Part shown: positions 13,215 to 24,010 of the stretch, piece by piece
Layout: each line of letters starts with the position of its first letter
Numbering within the stretch: the first letter of the stretch is position 1
Assembly (NCBI RefSeq): GCF_000321225.1
Contig: NW_004450324.1
Coordinates: 2,509,714-2,573,713, forward strand
Reading direction: 5' to 3'
Source of the DNA: Odobenus rosmarus divergens
Lineage: Eukaryota; Chordata; Mammalia; Carnivora; Odobenidae
Length of the DNA stretch: 64,000 nt
The notes under the pieces: model-generated
What the model saw: the letters and a program-made list of their open reading frames with translations, nothing else
What the model was told of the DNA's origin: nothing
The model's database searches: none
Position numbers and translations under genes: made by a program

Positions 13215-13831
13215 CTTTAAGGGAAAGAAAGTCAAATCTTATAAAAACAGGTGTAGTGGTGAAGACTACCTAGGCATTGCCCCTCACTTGTCCACCTGCT
13301 ACGATATCTCCATTGGAAACAACAGGTGACAGACTCTTTTGAGAGACCTACTTAGGTTACTATCTTTCCTATAATTCATTGCACTTTCAGAGTTATATTC
13401 CCCATTTGATACATCAGCAGCTCAGTATTTTAACATTTACACATAATCTTGATTATTCTTCCTCCTTTGCTTAATATGCTATGCTGAGTAATCTAGAGGG
13501 AAACAATAAAAGTCTTAATGTACTTTTGAGGGTTGTTTTGTTTTCCTTGGAATTTTAAGCAGAGTATCTGACATTTAAAATTGACTTTATTATTTTATCT
13601 AGTGCTAGTTATTAAATTTTAGAGCACATATAATTTTTCCATTTTTTTTCTAGTGAGGAAAGTTTTAACTCTACTGCTTTTCATAGAATAATATCCTCCT
13701 TTTGGAACAGAAGAGTACTGGCTCAGGATTTAGTTGAAAAACCACATCAAACATTCAATAATTTGAAAATGCTATGCATTTACATCTGGTTTTTACACTT
13801 AACATATTTCTATGTAGAGCAATTATCTTAC
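13215..13831 (-). other. XIRP2: XIRP2 intron
   Basis: 617 nt, donor GTAAGATAAT at 13831, acceptor CCCTTAAAG at 13215. No repeat or regulatory structure recognised. Confidence 0.9.
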
Positions 13832-13962
13832 TTTAATCTGCTTGGCTGGGGTCATCTCTTTGTCAGAATAAAGGACCTTTTCCTGGGCAGACTTTTCAAA
13901 TTGCTCTTTTAAAAACTTAGTTGAAACCTTCGGAATCTCTTCATCCTCAGGTGTATCAATGA
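13832..13962 (-). CDS. XIRP2: XIRP2 exon preceding the giant exon
   Basis: 131 nt: completes a split Val codon, then 43 residues, [20 protein letters not shown] then [16 protein letters not shown] and TPAKQIK. The acceptor is GTTTGTAG before 13962 and the donor AAA/GTAAGAT after 13832, ending exactly on a codon (phase 0). That phase lets two different downstream exons be joined in frame: the giant exon, giving the long protein, or the dual-frame exon at 2005, giving the LIM form. The block is nearly identical to human XIRP2 as I know it. It is acidic then basic, without a recognised domain; [11 protein letters not shown] resembles the KKQFE-type motif in a preceding exon. An in-frame ATG upstream (14032) is intronic. 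Confidence 0.93.
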
Positions 13963-14860
13963 CTACAAACAGAAAAGAATGCCAGGGATGTGATATAACA
14001 AATAAACATGATATTTGAGAAGGAAATTGCAATGCTGTGGGAAGCTTCTCACAATATGTGTTAAATAAAAAGGTTCAAGGTACATATGGCACTCTTTCAT
14101 TCTGTAAGTTAGTATATGTCAAGAAATATAGGAAGAACAGTGGTGGTGGTGATCTCTGGATGGGAATTCATAAGTAATGGAACTGTTGTTTATTTTAATT
14201 GTATATATTTTTCAAGTGTTCTATAAGCATGTTTTACTTCCATGCTTAGGCAAAAATAAAAGTTATAAGAAGAAGCAGAACAGAAAAGGAAAACCAGAAT
14301 AAAGCCAAAATAGATAGAGCCAAGTAATGATTGGGTCACAATTGGCTTAAATCTTCCCTTTTAGCTCTTCAAGGCAACAAAACTTTTCATTCCCCATTTG
14401 TAGGCAAGACAACCTGCATGGGTCTTATGCAAACTCGCACAGATTTGTCTGTAGTTTAATCTCATATCTGTAGGTTGCAAAACTGAATTTAGAAGTGTTT
14501 TAATCTGTTATTAAAAGTAATACCATCCAGATAACATTTCTGTTCTCAGGGAGCTTGATGAACATTAAGTTTTATTCTAGGTCCCACAATTCAGAGGTGG
14601 CTGGCGTATCACCTTCTAGGCTTTTAGGATGAATTCATAAGGCTGATGGGCAGTGAACTATTTTAGAAGCCTATTGAATCTATTACCACACGCAGAACCT
14701 AATTATATATAGAAATACTAGTCTGTCCCCTTTGGGACCATGAGTCATAGTCACTAAATTTACTCAGTGGGAGGGATTGTGCTTTGGAAGGCTTCCATTC
14801 GAACACAGACCCATCAGCGGGATAAAGGTATATTGGGGTCAAATAATAACAGAGTCTCAC
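13963..14860 (-). other. XIRP2: XIRP2 intron
   Basis: 898 nt, donor GTGAGACTCT at 14860, acceptor GTTTGTAG at 13963. Unique-looking AT-rich sequence; nothing further recognised. Confidence 0.85.
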
Positions 14861-14933
14861 CTGTTTCTTGAACATACTGATGGAACTGAGAAGCTTGGCT
14901 TATTTCCTCAGTGTGCTTTTTAAGATGAGAGGC
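14861..14933 (-). CDS. XIRP2: XIRP2 small exon ([20 protein letters not shown]...)
   Basis: 73 nt encoding [20 protein letters not shown] then VQET, ending with the first base of the Val codon completed by the next exon. The acceptor is AACATAG before 14933 and the donor ACAG/GTGAGA after 14861. It begins in phase 0, following the ATG that ends the previous exon. The block matches the shared N-terminal segment of human XIRP2. No domain is assigned; the sequence is hydrophilic and probably part of a disordered or helical linker. The exon is too short for ORF-based detection and is supported by homology plus splice phase. Confidence 0.9.
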
Positions 14934-15321
14934 CTATGTTTAAAGATAATTTTAAATAAATAATTGTTTTTAAGAAGCCAGTTATTTTAGAACTATACAC
15001 ATATTCTTCATTTCACAGTGATTTTCTTTCAAGACCTCAGTGAACGTTGAGAGACGCTAATTAAACTTCTATCCCTTATTTTAATGCATGGGCTCACGCT
15101 ATAACAGAATATATATGAATTAACATCTAAAGTGCACTCATATTTTTAGGGTGCTCATTTTATTTTTCAAAGAATGTCAGTTCCAAAGTGTGGAAATAGA
15201 CACTGATATGTATTGATATTAAACTCATAAAGGACATTAAAAGCAATTGCTTACAACGAGGTCAGAATTTTCACACAGCTTTGTAATCTGTTTGGAAAGT
15301 ATTGTCTTTCTAAGTAGTTAC
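14934..15321 (-). other. XIRP2: XIRP2 intron
   Basis: 388 nt, donor GTAACTACTT at 15321, acceptor ending TAG at 14934. No repeat recognised. Confidence 0.85.
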
Positions 15322-15432
15322 CATTTCTGTTCCAAGAACATCACTTTTGTGTGTTTTGGAAGCTTCTTGTTCATTTTTTTCCATTTCCTGGCTGCTTCTT
15401 GAAATGTCGACCTGGCTGCTACGGATTACCTC
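15322..15432 (-). CDS. XIRP2: XIRP2 exon ([20 protein letters not shown]...)
   Basis: 111 nt, 37 codons, phase 0 at both ends, so its omission would keep the reading frame. It encodes [20 protein letters not shown] then [17 protein letters not shown]. The acceptor is ATTTTCAG before 15432 and the donor ATG/GTAACT after 15322. It corresponds to the Ser-rich block in the shared N-terminal part of human XIRP2, with several substitutions. There is no recognised domain; repeated SSQ motifs could be kinase substrates (S/TQ), which is only inference. The nearest neighbouring exon upstream is 22.4 kb away. Confidence 0.9.
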
Positions 15433-15545
15433 CTGAAAATAAATGAATAAAGAAATATACAATGTTTTAAGAAAAGTCTGAAAATTTTAACTTTTTTTAT
15501 TAATGAAAAAATTAAAATTATTGAAAAAAATTAATGTTCCTCAGT

Positions 15546-16012
15546 GCATTAGTTTGCTTGGCTGCTGTAACAAATTATCACAAACTTAGTGGCTTATAAC
15601 GGCACAGACTTAATATTTTACAGCTCTGTAGGTCAGAAGCCCTGACTGGGGGTGTTGACAGGTGTTAGAAGGTATGTATTCCTTTCTGCAGGTTCTATGG
15701 GAGAATCTATTCCCTTGCCTTTTGCAGTTCTAGAGACTGCCCGTTTTCCTTGGCTCATGGCCCCACTCCTCAATCAGGCGAGGTTTTCTCACACTGCCGT
15801 CTCTGATTCTCTCTTCTAATTCCCTGTTCCACTTTTAAGAAACTTTGTGATTACATCAGGCCAATCTGGATAATCCAGGATTCTCTCCCTGGCAAAAGGT
15901 CAGCTTATTAGCAGCTATAATTTTATTTGCAATCTTAATTCTCCTTTGCCATATAACTTACATACTCACAGATTCTGGGAATTAGGACATAGGTTTCCTC
16001 AGGAGTCTTTAT
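15546..16012 (-). mobile_element. MaLR (MLT1-like) solo LTR, degraded
   Basis: Begins 'tgcattagtttgcttggctg', continues 'acaaattatcacaaacttag' and 'ggttctatgggagaatctat', and ends in 'gggaattaggac' followed by 'ataggttt'. This is the antisense form of the ERVL-MaLR LTR pattern common in mammals. No internal retroviral coding sequence is present. The boundaries are approximate. Confidence 0.65.
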
Positions 16013-16128
16013 TCTGCCTACTACTCTTAGTAAGCTACAATATGAGAAAGATGAACCTCAAAAAGAAAATGCAAATCCTTGATGAAAAAATATATTTTGT
16101 TGTTTATAAGCCACCTTTACATGTTACA

Positions 16129-16316
16129 GAAAAGCTTACTTAATGAGTGGATGACTAAACTAGCAAACTTCTATTAATAAATTATTTTCATTCAATCTTC
16201 TATTTGCCAGAGAATGTCCTAGAAATGAAATGGAACAATGAGCAAGTCATGTACTTTACTTTCTCAAAAGCGAGTATAGAAAATAAATAATCCATAGCTT
16301 TTCCTTTAAGTTCAAA
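16129..16316 (+). repeat. Direct duplication, copy 1
   Basis: 188-bp segment repeated 1,287 bp downstream (17416-17603), aligned without gaps; I count 7 mismatches (about 96% identity). Both copies contain CTATTAATAA, which fits the MEF2 consensus YTAWWWWTAR. The flanks of the two copies differ. Confidence 0.92.
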
Positions 16317-16550
16317 GTTGGCCATCTAGTTTGATGAAACATCCAGAGTTCAAATGAAGAATATAACTGATATAAACAGACCATATTATGTTAGCATATA
16401 TCTCTCTCTCCTCACACATGGAGCTACTTTTGATTTTGGTTAAGTTAGCACAGGTGACCCTGGCTGAATTGGATGCTTTGAAGCTCCTGTTTATTTTGGT
16501 GATCCAGTCCTGCTGTTACTATAGAATGTGATCTGATATAAGTATATGAC

Positions 16551-16570
16551 TGATTGATTGATTGATTGAT
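16551..16570. repeat. (GATT)n simple repeat
   Basis: Several tandem GATT units in 'tgattgattgattgattgat'. Confidence 0.85.
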
Positions 16571-17194
16571 ATATTGAGTCAGTTGGCATATTGCTAAAAA
16601 TCTTAACATCAAAAAATAAGGATATGAAGAGATTACTCTTCAAGAACACGTGAATCTGAACTTGTTTGAAGTTGGGAATTCACTTTTATCTACTTGACTA
16701 TCAAACACTATTTTTGAGACATGATTTTTAAAAAATTTGCCTTTGTAGAGAATAGTCAGGTGAACAAAGATCCATTATTATTCATCAAATAGGAGCACTA
16801 ATTTTTTTACACAAGTTAAATAGTTTTGAGCTGTCAAGTTCTAATCCTTTAAACCAACAATAAGTTTAAAATTAATTAATGAGACCTTGACTTTCTTGTT
16901 TTTGTTTTGCTAGTGGACCTGTGGTGTGTAGCTTTTTCTCTTTAAGGGCATTTGGTATACAGGGTAAAAGTTCTCATTAACCAAGCGGCCATCAGACATC
17001 TGCTTAGAGATATATAGTATGATCTGATCTTATACTTTTCTAGGAAGGAGAATTAAGAAAAAAAGTTGGCATCTTCCTAAAAGTTCTACAGAGAATTGAA
17101 GACAAAATGTAGGTTTATACTTTAGAATGTAGATTATATTTCATTGGATGTATTAGTTAACTAGAAATCCTTTCACAATGTATACATATATCAA

Positions 17195-17282
17195 ATCATC
17201 ATGATGTATGCTTTAAATGTCTTATATGTTGTATGTATACTTTAAATGTTGTTAACTATACCTCAATAAAGCTGAAAAATGT
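17195..17282 (+). mobile_element. Old LINE-1 3' end fragment
   Basis: 'catgatgtatgctttaaatg' leading to 'aactatacctcaataaagct' resembles 3' ends of ancient mammalian L1. It lies between the two copies of the direct duplication. Confidence 0.45.
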
Positions 17283-17415
17283 AGATTGTATTTCATTAAA
17301 TTGAATACCAATGTAATTTTTTTCCCTGAAGCAGAATGGTTTTCTATCCTGAGTTAATAATCCACATATATAAAATGATATTTAATAACATGCTTGGCAC
17401 ACAATTTGTGCTAAG

Positions 17416-17603
17416 GAAAAGTTTACTTAATGAGTGGATGACTAAACTAGCAAACTTCTATTAATAAATTATTTTCATTCAATCTTCTGTTTGCCAGAGG
17501 ATGTCCTAGAAATTAGATGGAACAATGAACAAGTCATGTACTTTACTTTCTCAAAAGGGAGTATAGAAAATAAATAATCCATAGCTTTTCCTTTAAGTTC
17601 AAA
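17416..17603 (+). repeat. Direct duplication, copy 2
   Basis: Partner of 16129-16316 at a constant offset of 1,287 bp. The second MEF2-like box is at 17458-17467. Not a recognised transposon: there is no poly(A), terminal repeat or target-site duplication. Confidence 0.92.
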
Positions 17604-18600
17604 TAAGCAAAATTTGATTTAATAGGAAGCTTTGCATAATCAAGTTTTATTTAAGGATATCAGTAACATTAAGCTGTAGGGAACAATAACAATCATTGAA
17701 AATGCATGACCACAAATAACAACTCTTTCCGTGACATCTGTTTACAACCGTGAGAAGTCTTTCCATCTGTAAAGACACAATGGAAATAATCTAGGGCTTT
17801 CTTATGAAACTGATTAAACAGACAATGAAAGAGCAAAGGACAGTGGAAACCTGACCAGTACCAAGGTCCTTATTGAAGAGCATCATGATGATTACTATAG
17901 AATCATGTCTCTACTTAGAGTTCCATGTGACAAGCTATGGCACAGAGACATGCTTATTTGGCCCAATTGGTGTTTTTAAATTTGGAATTAGTTAATACCC
18001 ACAAAAATCAAGATTTCTGCCTGCTTTTGTAAACTTTAAAGATCTGACAACACTGGGTTCATATTCCAACATGTGAGCTGCTTGCTGGAACAAAGTAGTG
18101 GCCAACCTTTTTAGCTGGGACATGCACTTTTCAGTTGGTCACTGTTCCCATCATTCACTAATAAGTAACACCAAATTGACATTTAAAAAAAAAAAAAAAC
18201 CTGCCTGGAACCTATAGAAATTTTAGTTTCTTTCACTTGCTGCTAATCATCAGGCTGAAAGAATAGAGTTAGTGATTTGAATCTGTATGTTGAGAAAGAC
18301 AAACGCACACACTAGGAGTCAAAAACAGTAAATAAATGTTTTTTTGACATATTTTGAAAGTTATTTTCTGGGCAGTCTATACTGAATGTGTATCTACTTG
18401 AGTAAAAACAATCCATGCCTGTCATATCTACGTACATTTTCTTGTAGGAGATGACACAACATAAACAGTTTGAGGGTACATAAATTTAGAATTTAAGTTT
18501 CTACTTATGTGTTATTACTAAACAGAACTGTAATTGCTGCATTAGTTTGGTATGTTAGTGTCAATGCGTCAATTTTACTGCCCCCAGGTTGCTGTAATTT

Positions 18601-18790
18601 TTTTATAAAGATTTTATTTATTTGTTTGACAGAGAGACAGCGAGAGAGGGAACACAAGCAGGGAGAGTGGGAGAGGGAGAAGCAGGCTTCCCGCCGAGCA
18701 AGGAGCCCGAAGTGGGGCTTGATCCCAGGACCCTGGGATCATGACCTGAGCCAAAGGCAGATGCCCAACTGACTGAGCCACACAGGCGCC
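18601..18790 (-). mobile_element. CAN-SINE (SINEC), full-length, with 17-bp target-site duplication
   Basis: Reverse-oriented: T-rich tail and 'aagattttatttatttgttt' at the left, tRNA-like head ending 'ccacacaggcgcc' at the right. Flanked by perfect 17-bp duplications CCAGGTTGCTGTAATTT at 18584-18600 and 18791-18807, so the insertion is fairly recent. Confidence 0.96.
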
Positions 18791-19419
18791 CCAGGTTGCT
18801 GTAATTTATATAAAGTCTGTCTTAAAATATGCCAAGATTTTATTTCTATCGTTACTGTGTTTTCTATTTTGCAACTACTTTAGTTTGGATTTTAAATCTG
18901 ACTTTCATTCATCTCAGTTGCTCGTTGTCTACAAAGTACAGGGTTAGGTAAAAGAATGGATCATCATAATGTTCAAGAGAAATCAAATTACACAATAAAA
19001 ATGTAATAAAGAATTCTGGCAAGAACACCATACATAAATTCACACAAAACAATTAATAAAATTGGTTCTTGAATATGAAAATCAAATATAGCTCAGGATG
19101 CAAGAGACAAAATGCAGTCTTGTTCACAAGTTGGATCAACCAGGAGTCAGAAACGGGGACTTTGTATTAACTTCCTCCTCTATTAGGTATGTCGTAATCC
19201 TGGGTAAGTCACTAAATCACACTTAAACTCTTTTTTTCATCTCATTCATCCATTTATAGAAAGAAAAACAGATGAGATATGTGCTCTAATATTGGAATCT
19301 AAAGGAGAGAATGTGGCACAATCACAAAATAATATGATGTTTGTAGAGCTCTTACCAATCTGATGTCAGTTCATATGTTAGACAAGTGTCTTACAAAAAT
19401 CTATCCTTGATATATACTT

Positions 19420-19614
19420 TTTTTTTAAGATTTTATCTATTCATTCATCAGAGAGAGAGCACACCAGCAGAGGGAGAAGCAAGCAGAGGGAGAAGCAGAG
19501 GGAGAAGCAGGCTCCCTGCTGAGAAAGGAGCCCAAAGCGGGACTTGATCCCAGGACACTGGGATCATGACCTGAGCTGAAGGCAGCCACTTAACCAACTG
19601 AGCCACACATCCAC
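19420..19614 (-). mobile_element. CAN-SINE (SINEC) with 15-bp target-site duplication
   Basis: Reverse-oriented copy with a small internal tandem expansion of 'agagggagaagca'. Duplications CCTTGATATATACTT lie at 19405-19419 and 19615-19629. Confidence 0.95.
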
Positions 19615-20999
19615 CCTTGATATATACTTCTAAGGAGATTTCTCCAGCACAGGAAAGACTTCACGTTCTGCCTACCCAACTTGCTATTGTTATTATCATT
19701 ATAGGAAAAGGCATTGTACATTTCTATCAATAAAAATTCAAACTCTTTCTAGCATAATGAGTAAGGAAAGAATAGGACCATTTTTTTTATGTGACTCACT
19801 ATTATTATCACTTAGAAGTATACACAATAGAAAAAAATGTGATAAAAATTTGGCAGAATAGTACATAGTAACTGCCCCACTAGAGTGGAAAAAACAGTTC
19901 ATGCTCAAGGCCAATAATTCAGCTATTCACTAATCTCATTTTTAATAAAACTAGAAATAGTTATGATGTATTAATGTTCTTTGCATCCTTGTCAAACAGA
20001 CAAACAATACCAAAAATGTGCTATTTATGTTAGCAAAACTGTCACAGGATTCAAGGTTTGAAAGAAAAAGCAGTTCTTTCTTTTAAGTGATGAACATAAC
20101 AATTTCTGGTTAATATATTGTGTTTCTCTAGATTTGGATGTATTCAAATTCAAACCTGTTTCTTTTGCCATGGGTTTTCTTTCTTTACTTTTAAAAAATT
20201 TTCTTTAAAAATCTACAATAAAAATTTGATTTCCCTAGGGTTTGAGCTTCAGGTTAAGGCTTCTCTACATTCACTATACATTTTTGAAATCATGGCTCAA
20301 AAATTATTTTCTGTTTAAAATCTTTCTTGACTTCTATAGAGGGTTACCTATTCCTGCTTGTTTTTTGTTGTTGTATTCCCATCCTGTCAGTAAACATCTC
20401 TATTATCTACTTACCACATTTCACAGTCATTAGATAATATGAACCTCTCATTTAACTGAACTCATGCATCCTCAAATCTCCATGTTTAGCATCCTGACAG
20501 ATAGTAGATGACTGCCCCCCTCCCCCCCAAACACCGCCAGCCTTAAATATCAAGGAGTAAGTGCATGGGCAAATAGTCACATTTTTTCCAAGAGTGTGAA
20601 AATTTTATAATTTTAAATCTAGTTTGAAAATTGAGATTGTAAATTTTTATGGTTTTATTTTCTAGTTATTTTAGCTAACAGTCTTTGATACGGAACATTT
20701 TGTAATTGGTGGAATTACTGAAGCCGATGTGTATGACAATAATATGTCAATCACTTTACAAAGTGTTCTCAGAAAGAGGCCTCTTGACAACATTGCAAGG
20801 GAACAGAACATCTGTAGAGGAATATGGGCAGTGCTGTGATGCTATAAGGAGTAATTGGAATCATCAGAGGGAGGGGAAGCTTGTACCAAGAAACCAAAAA
20901 ATGAACAAAGACAACAAACATACACAATGGGAAAGAACCTTTCAAAATAGAAATGTATATTTTCAAATAGCGTTTTTATAAAAAGATCTGCATGGTGAT

Positions 21000-21186
21000 G
21001 GGGCGCCTGGGTGGCTCAGTCAGTTAAGCGTGTGCCTTCAGCTCAGGTCATGACCCCAGGGTCCTGGGATGGAGCCCCGCATCGGGCTGCCTGCTCAGCA
21101 GGGAGGCTGCTTCTCTCTCTGCCTCTGCTCCTCCTCCCTGCTCATGTTCTCTCTCTCTAGTAAGTAAATAAAATATTTTTTTAAAG
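21000..21186 (+). mobile_element. CAN-SINE (SINEC), forward
   Basis: Starts 'ggggcgcctgggtggctcag', has the CT-rich middle, and ends 'taagtaaataaaatattttt'. AAAGATCT-like sequence on both sides suggests a short target-site duplication. Confidence 0.95.
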
Positions 21187-21228
21187 AAAGATCTTCTTGG
21201 TGCTAAACAAACTAGTCTGTTTATAAGC

Positions 21229-21446
21229 TTTTTTTTTTAGGTTATGTTAATCTCCATACATTACATCATTAGTTTCTGATGTAGTGTTCCATGATTCATT
21301 GTTTGCGTATAACACCCAGTGCTCCATTCAGTACATGCCCGCTTTAATACCCATCACCAGGCTAACCCATCCCCCCACACCCCTCCCCTCTAGAACCCTC
21401 AGTTTGTTTCTCAGAGTCCATAGTCTCTCATGTTTTTTTTTTTTTT
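21229..21446 (-). mobile_element. Carnivoran LINE-1 3'-end fragment
   Basis: Poly(T) followed by 'gttatgttaatctccataca', 'gtagtgttccatgattcatt' and 'aacacccagtgctccattca' is the antisense 3' end of the lineage-specific carnivoran L1. It is truncated, with no ORF. Confidence 0.85.
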
Positions 21447-21952
21447 TAGTGAATTAGTATTCATTGAGTTGATGAAATTGAAGTGTTGTCAAGCATCATC
21501 TAGAAACAGCAGAATGCATTGAGCAGAATTACTATGACATGAAGAAATTAAGTTAGGATATTTATGATGACAATGAAAGACAATACTTTATCCTAATTTT
21601 TAATTTATACAAATAGGGAAAGATATCAAGGGGAAAGAAGAATCAAGGTGATTGCAAATCCTGATTCTTTGTATAACTCAATATACTCAGAAGTGAAGCC
21701 TCCAATTTTATTTGGCTCAATAGTAAAGCTATGAGCATGTACTAGTTGGAGTGTCAGATCCAAAAGACCGATGATGCAGAACATTAAAAGAAACTTAAAA
21801 AGTAAGGTGGTGACATTTTCCTTTGAAATCATTGCATCCCTAAACATAGATGATCTTATATACCTTCACCTATGCATTTATTCAACCAATAGCTCCTAAG
21901 TACCAAACAACCATCTCCATCACATTGTGCTAGGCATTTTCAGTATTGTTTT

Positions 21953-22152
21953 TTTTTTAAGATTTTATTTATTTATTTGACACACAGAGAGAGAGAGAAA
22001 GAGCACAAGCAGGCAGAGCCACAGACGGAGGGAGAGGGAGAAGCAGGCTCCCCGCTGAGCAGAGAGCCCGATGCGGGGCCTGATCCCAGGACCCTGGGAT
22101 CACGACCTGAGCCAGAGGTAGGCACCCAACCGATGAGCCACCCAGGCACCCC
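21953..22152 (-). mobile_element. CAN-SINE (SINEC) with 12-bp target-site duplication
   Basis: Reverse-oriented. CAGTATTGTTTT occurs at 21941-21952 and again at 22153-22164. Confidence 0.95.
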
Positions 22153-23199
22153 CAGTATTGTTTTAACAAGAGTTTCTACAATTATACGTCAATCTACTTA
22201 AATGCCTATCAATCATCTATCTATCCATCGATCTCTGTATCTGTGCAATATATAAAAATATATACATATATATTTAATGGAATAAAAAAGCTCAGCTTGA
22301 AATTCTCTGGAGGAAAGATTCATAATAAATACAGGTACATGAATTATGTAGTTTTATTACATAAATCTCTGGGAGAAGTATTATCATTCAATTAATTTCA
22401 ACTTTTTTTCACTGAAAATAGATACGCTTTGGTCATATTTAGCTACTAAGAGCAAAACTTATCTTTTCTAATAAAAAATACTTGATTTAAAAGTCAAAAT
22501 ATTGGACTTCAAAAAGAGGTTTCTGAATTAGCAATGTCAGCTTTAACTGCTAGAACTCTGACTGTCCTCTTCTTTCCAAAAAATATTATTTATAGAGCCA
22601 TATCCCTGCATCCAAAAATGCTGAAGATTCATAAAAAGAACATATAAAAGATGCACTCTCAACTGGGCCATCAAACATATTAGTTATATAAATAACAATA
22701 TATTATTTGACAAACTAAAAAAGCAGGATATATAAAAACATTCAATTTGCAGTAAAGGATGCCCTCTAGAAGTTTTATGTAGATGTATGTTAAAGATATA
22801 CATACGTACACAGTATTTCAATCCAACATAGACATAAAGCATCTTAAAACCAAAATGGCACGAGGATATAAATAAACATAAAACCACAATAAGAGAGGCT
22901 AAAACTTTGAGTCTCAAGGAACACTGAAATTACAAATAAAAAGCTTGCAAGAATAATGAAAATATTTTAAAGAAAAAGAAAACCAGAGGCTACATGTATC
23001 TTCTATTAATTAATGCGAACCAAAATAGAGAAACAGAAGAATTCTACCTCTTCATTACCACCCCTCCCTTACCAATATCCAGTAGATCTACAAGCCCTGC
23101 CAATTCTATGTTTAATTCTCTCTCGAGTCAATGCTCTCTTTACCCTAAACTTCTGACCCATGTAAGTCCTTGTATATTTAATCTATTTCAGTAGTCTTC

Positions 23200-23775
23200 T
23201 AACTCTTCTTCTTCCATCTAAACTTGACCCCCTTTATTTCAACACTATAGAGCCAGAAACATCTTTCTTAAGTGCAGATCTATTCATCTTACTCTCTTGT
23301 TTAAGTTTCTTCAAGGGCCCCTGATTGCCTTAGAATAAAATAACAGTTCTTTAACATAACATAGAATTTTCTTTATTATCTGGACTTTGCTTACATCTCC
23401 AGCTTCATGCTTCAATTTTGCCTCACTATATTCACAAATATACTATTTTACCTTTTATATAAGGTGCTCCTTTTGCCTGGAATGCAATTCTATATTCATG
23501 AAAAACTACTTCAAATCTCAGCTGGAGTATTCTCTGCTCTCAGATGTCTTCCTTGACCATCTTTCATTCAGAGGAAAGTTTATCACATCCTTGTGTCCCA
23601 ACAAACCTCTTTATATTTTCTATCATAGAATAATTGCACTTTAATTATTTGTTATATGTCTATTTCTCTGATATAGTGAGCTCCTTGAGGGCAAAATATT
23701 ATACTCATCATTGAATTTTTGTGCCTGACATATGGTGGGTGCTTAATGACTATCAGCTGAATAAAAAAAACATAG
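23200..23775 (+). mobile_element. L2 LINE 3' fragment
   Basis: Shows the L2 signature order: 'tttgcctggaatgcaattct', 'tgtcttccttgaccatcttt', 'gtgagctccttgagggcaaa' and 'atatggtgggtgcttaatga'. An 85-residue open frame in it (23387-23644) is chance. Confidence 0.75.
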
Positions 23776-23799
23776 ACTCCAGAGGCATCCTTCTTGAGT

Positions 23800-24010
23800 T
23801 GGGATCACTTTTGCTCACTTTCTTTGGGCAGGTTACTTAACCCCTCAATGTGTCCATTTCTTGTCCTCTCCCCAACCCTTCCCCCCAAATAAAAAGGACT
23901 AATTAGGGAATAATAACAGTGCCTATGTCAGAAGGGTAGTATGAGGAGTTAATATAAGTGAACACTTGGCTCATAAGTGCTACATTAGTGTTTGCCATCT
24001 TTATTTAACA
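23800..24010 (-). mobile_element. MIR SINE fragment
   Basis: 'gggcaggttacttaacccct' followed by 'ataacagtgcctatgtcaga' and 'atgaggagttaatataagtg' is the antisense MIR pattern. Confidence 0.55.

Noticed and set aside
13215..13235. ATG at 13235 as the start of the giant frame
   Set aside because: The seven codons before ATT are the pyrimidine tract and AG of a splice acceptor, and the preceding exon joins in phase with known XIRP2 sequence.
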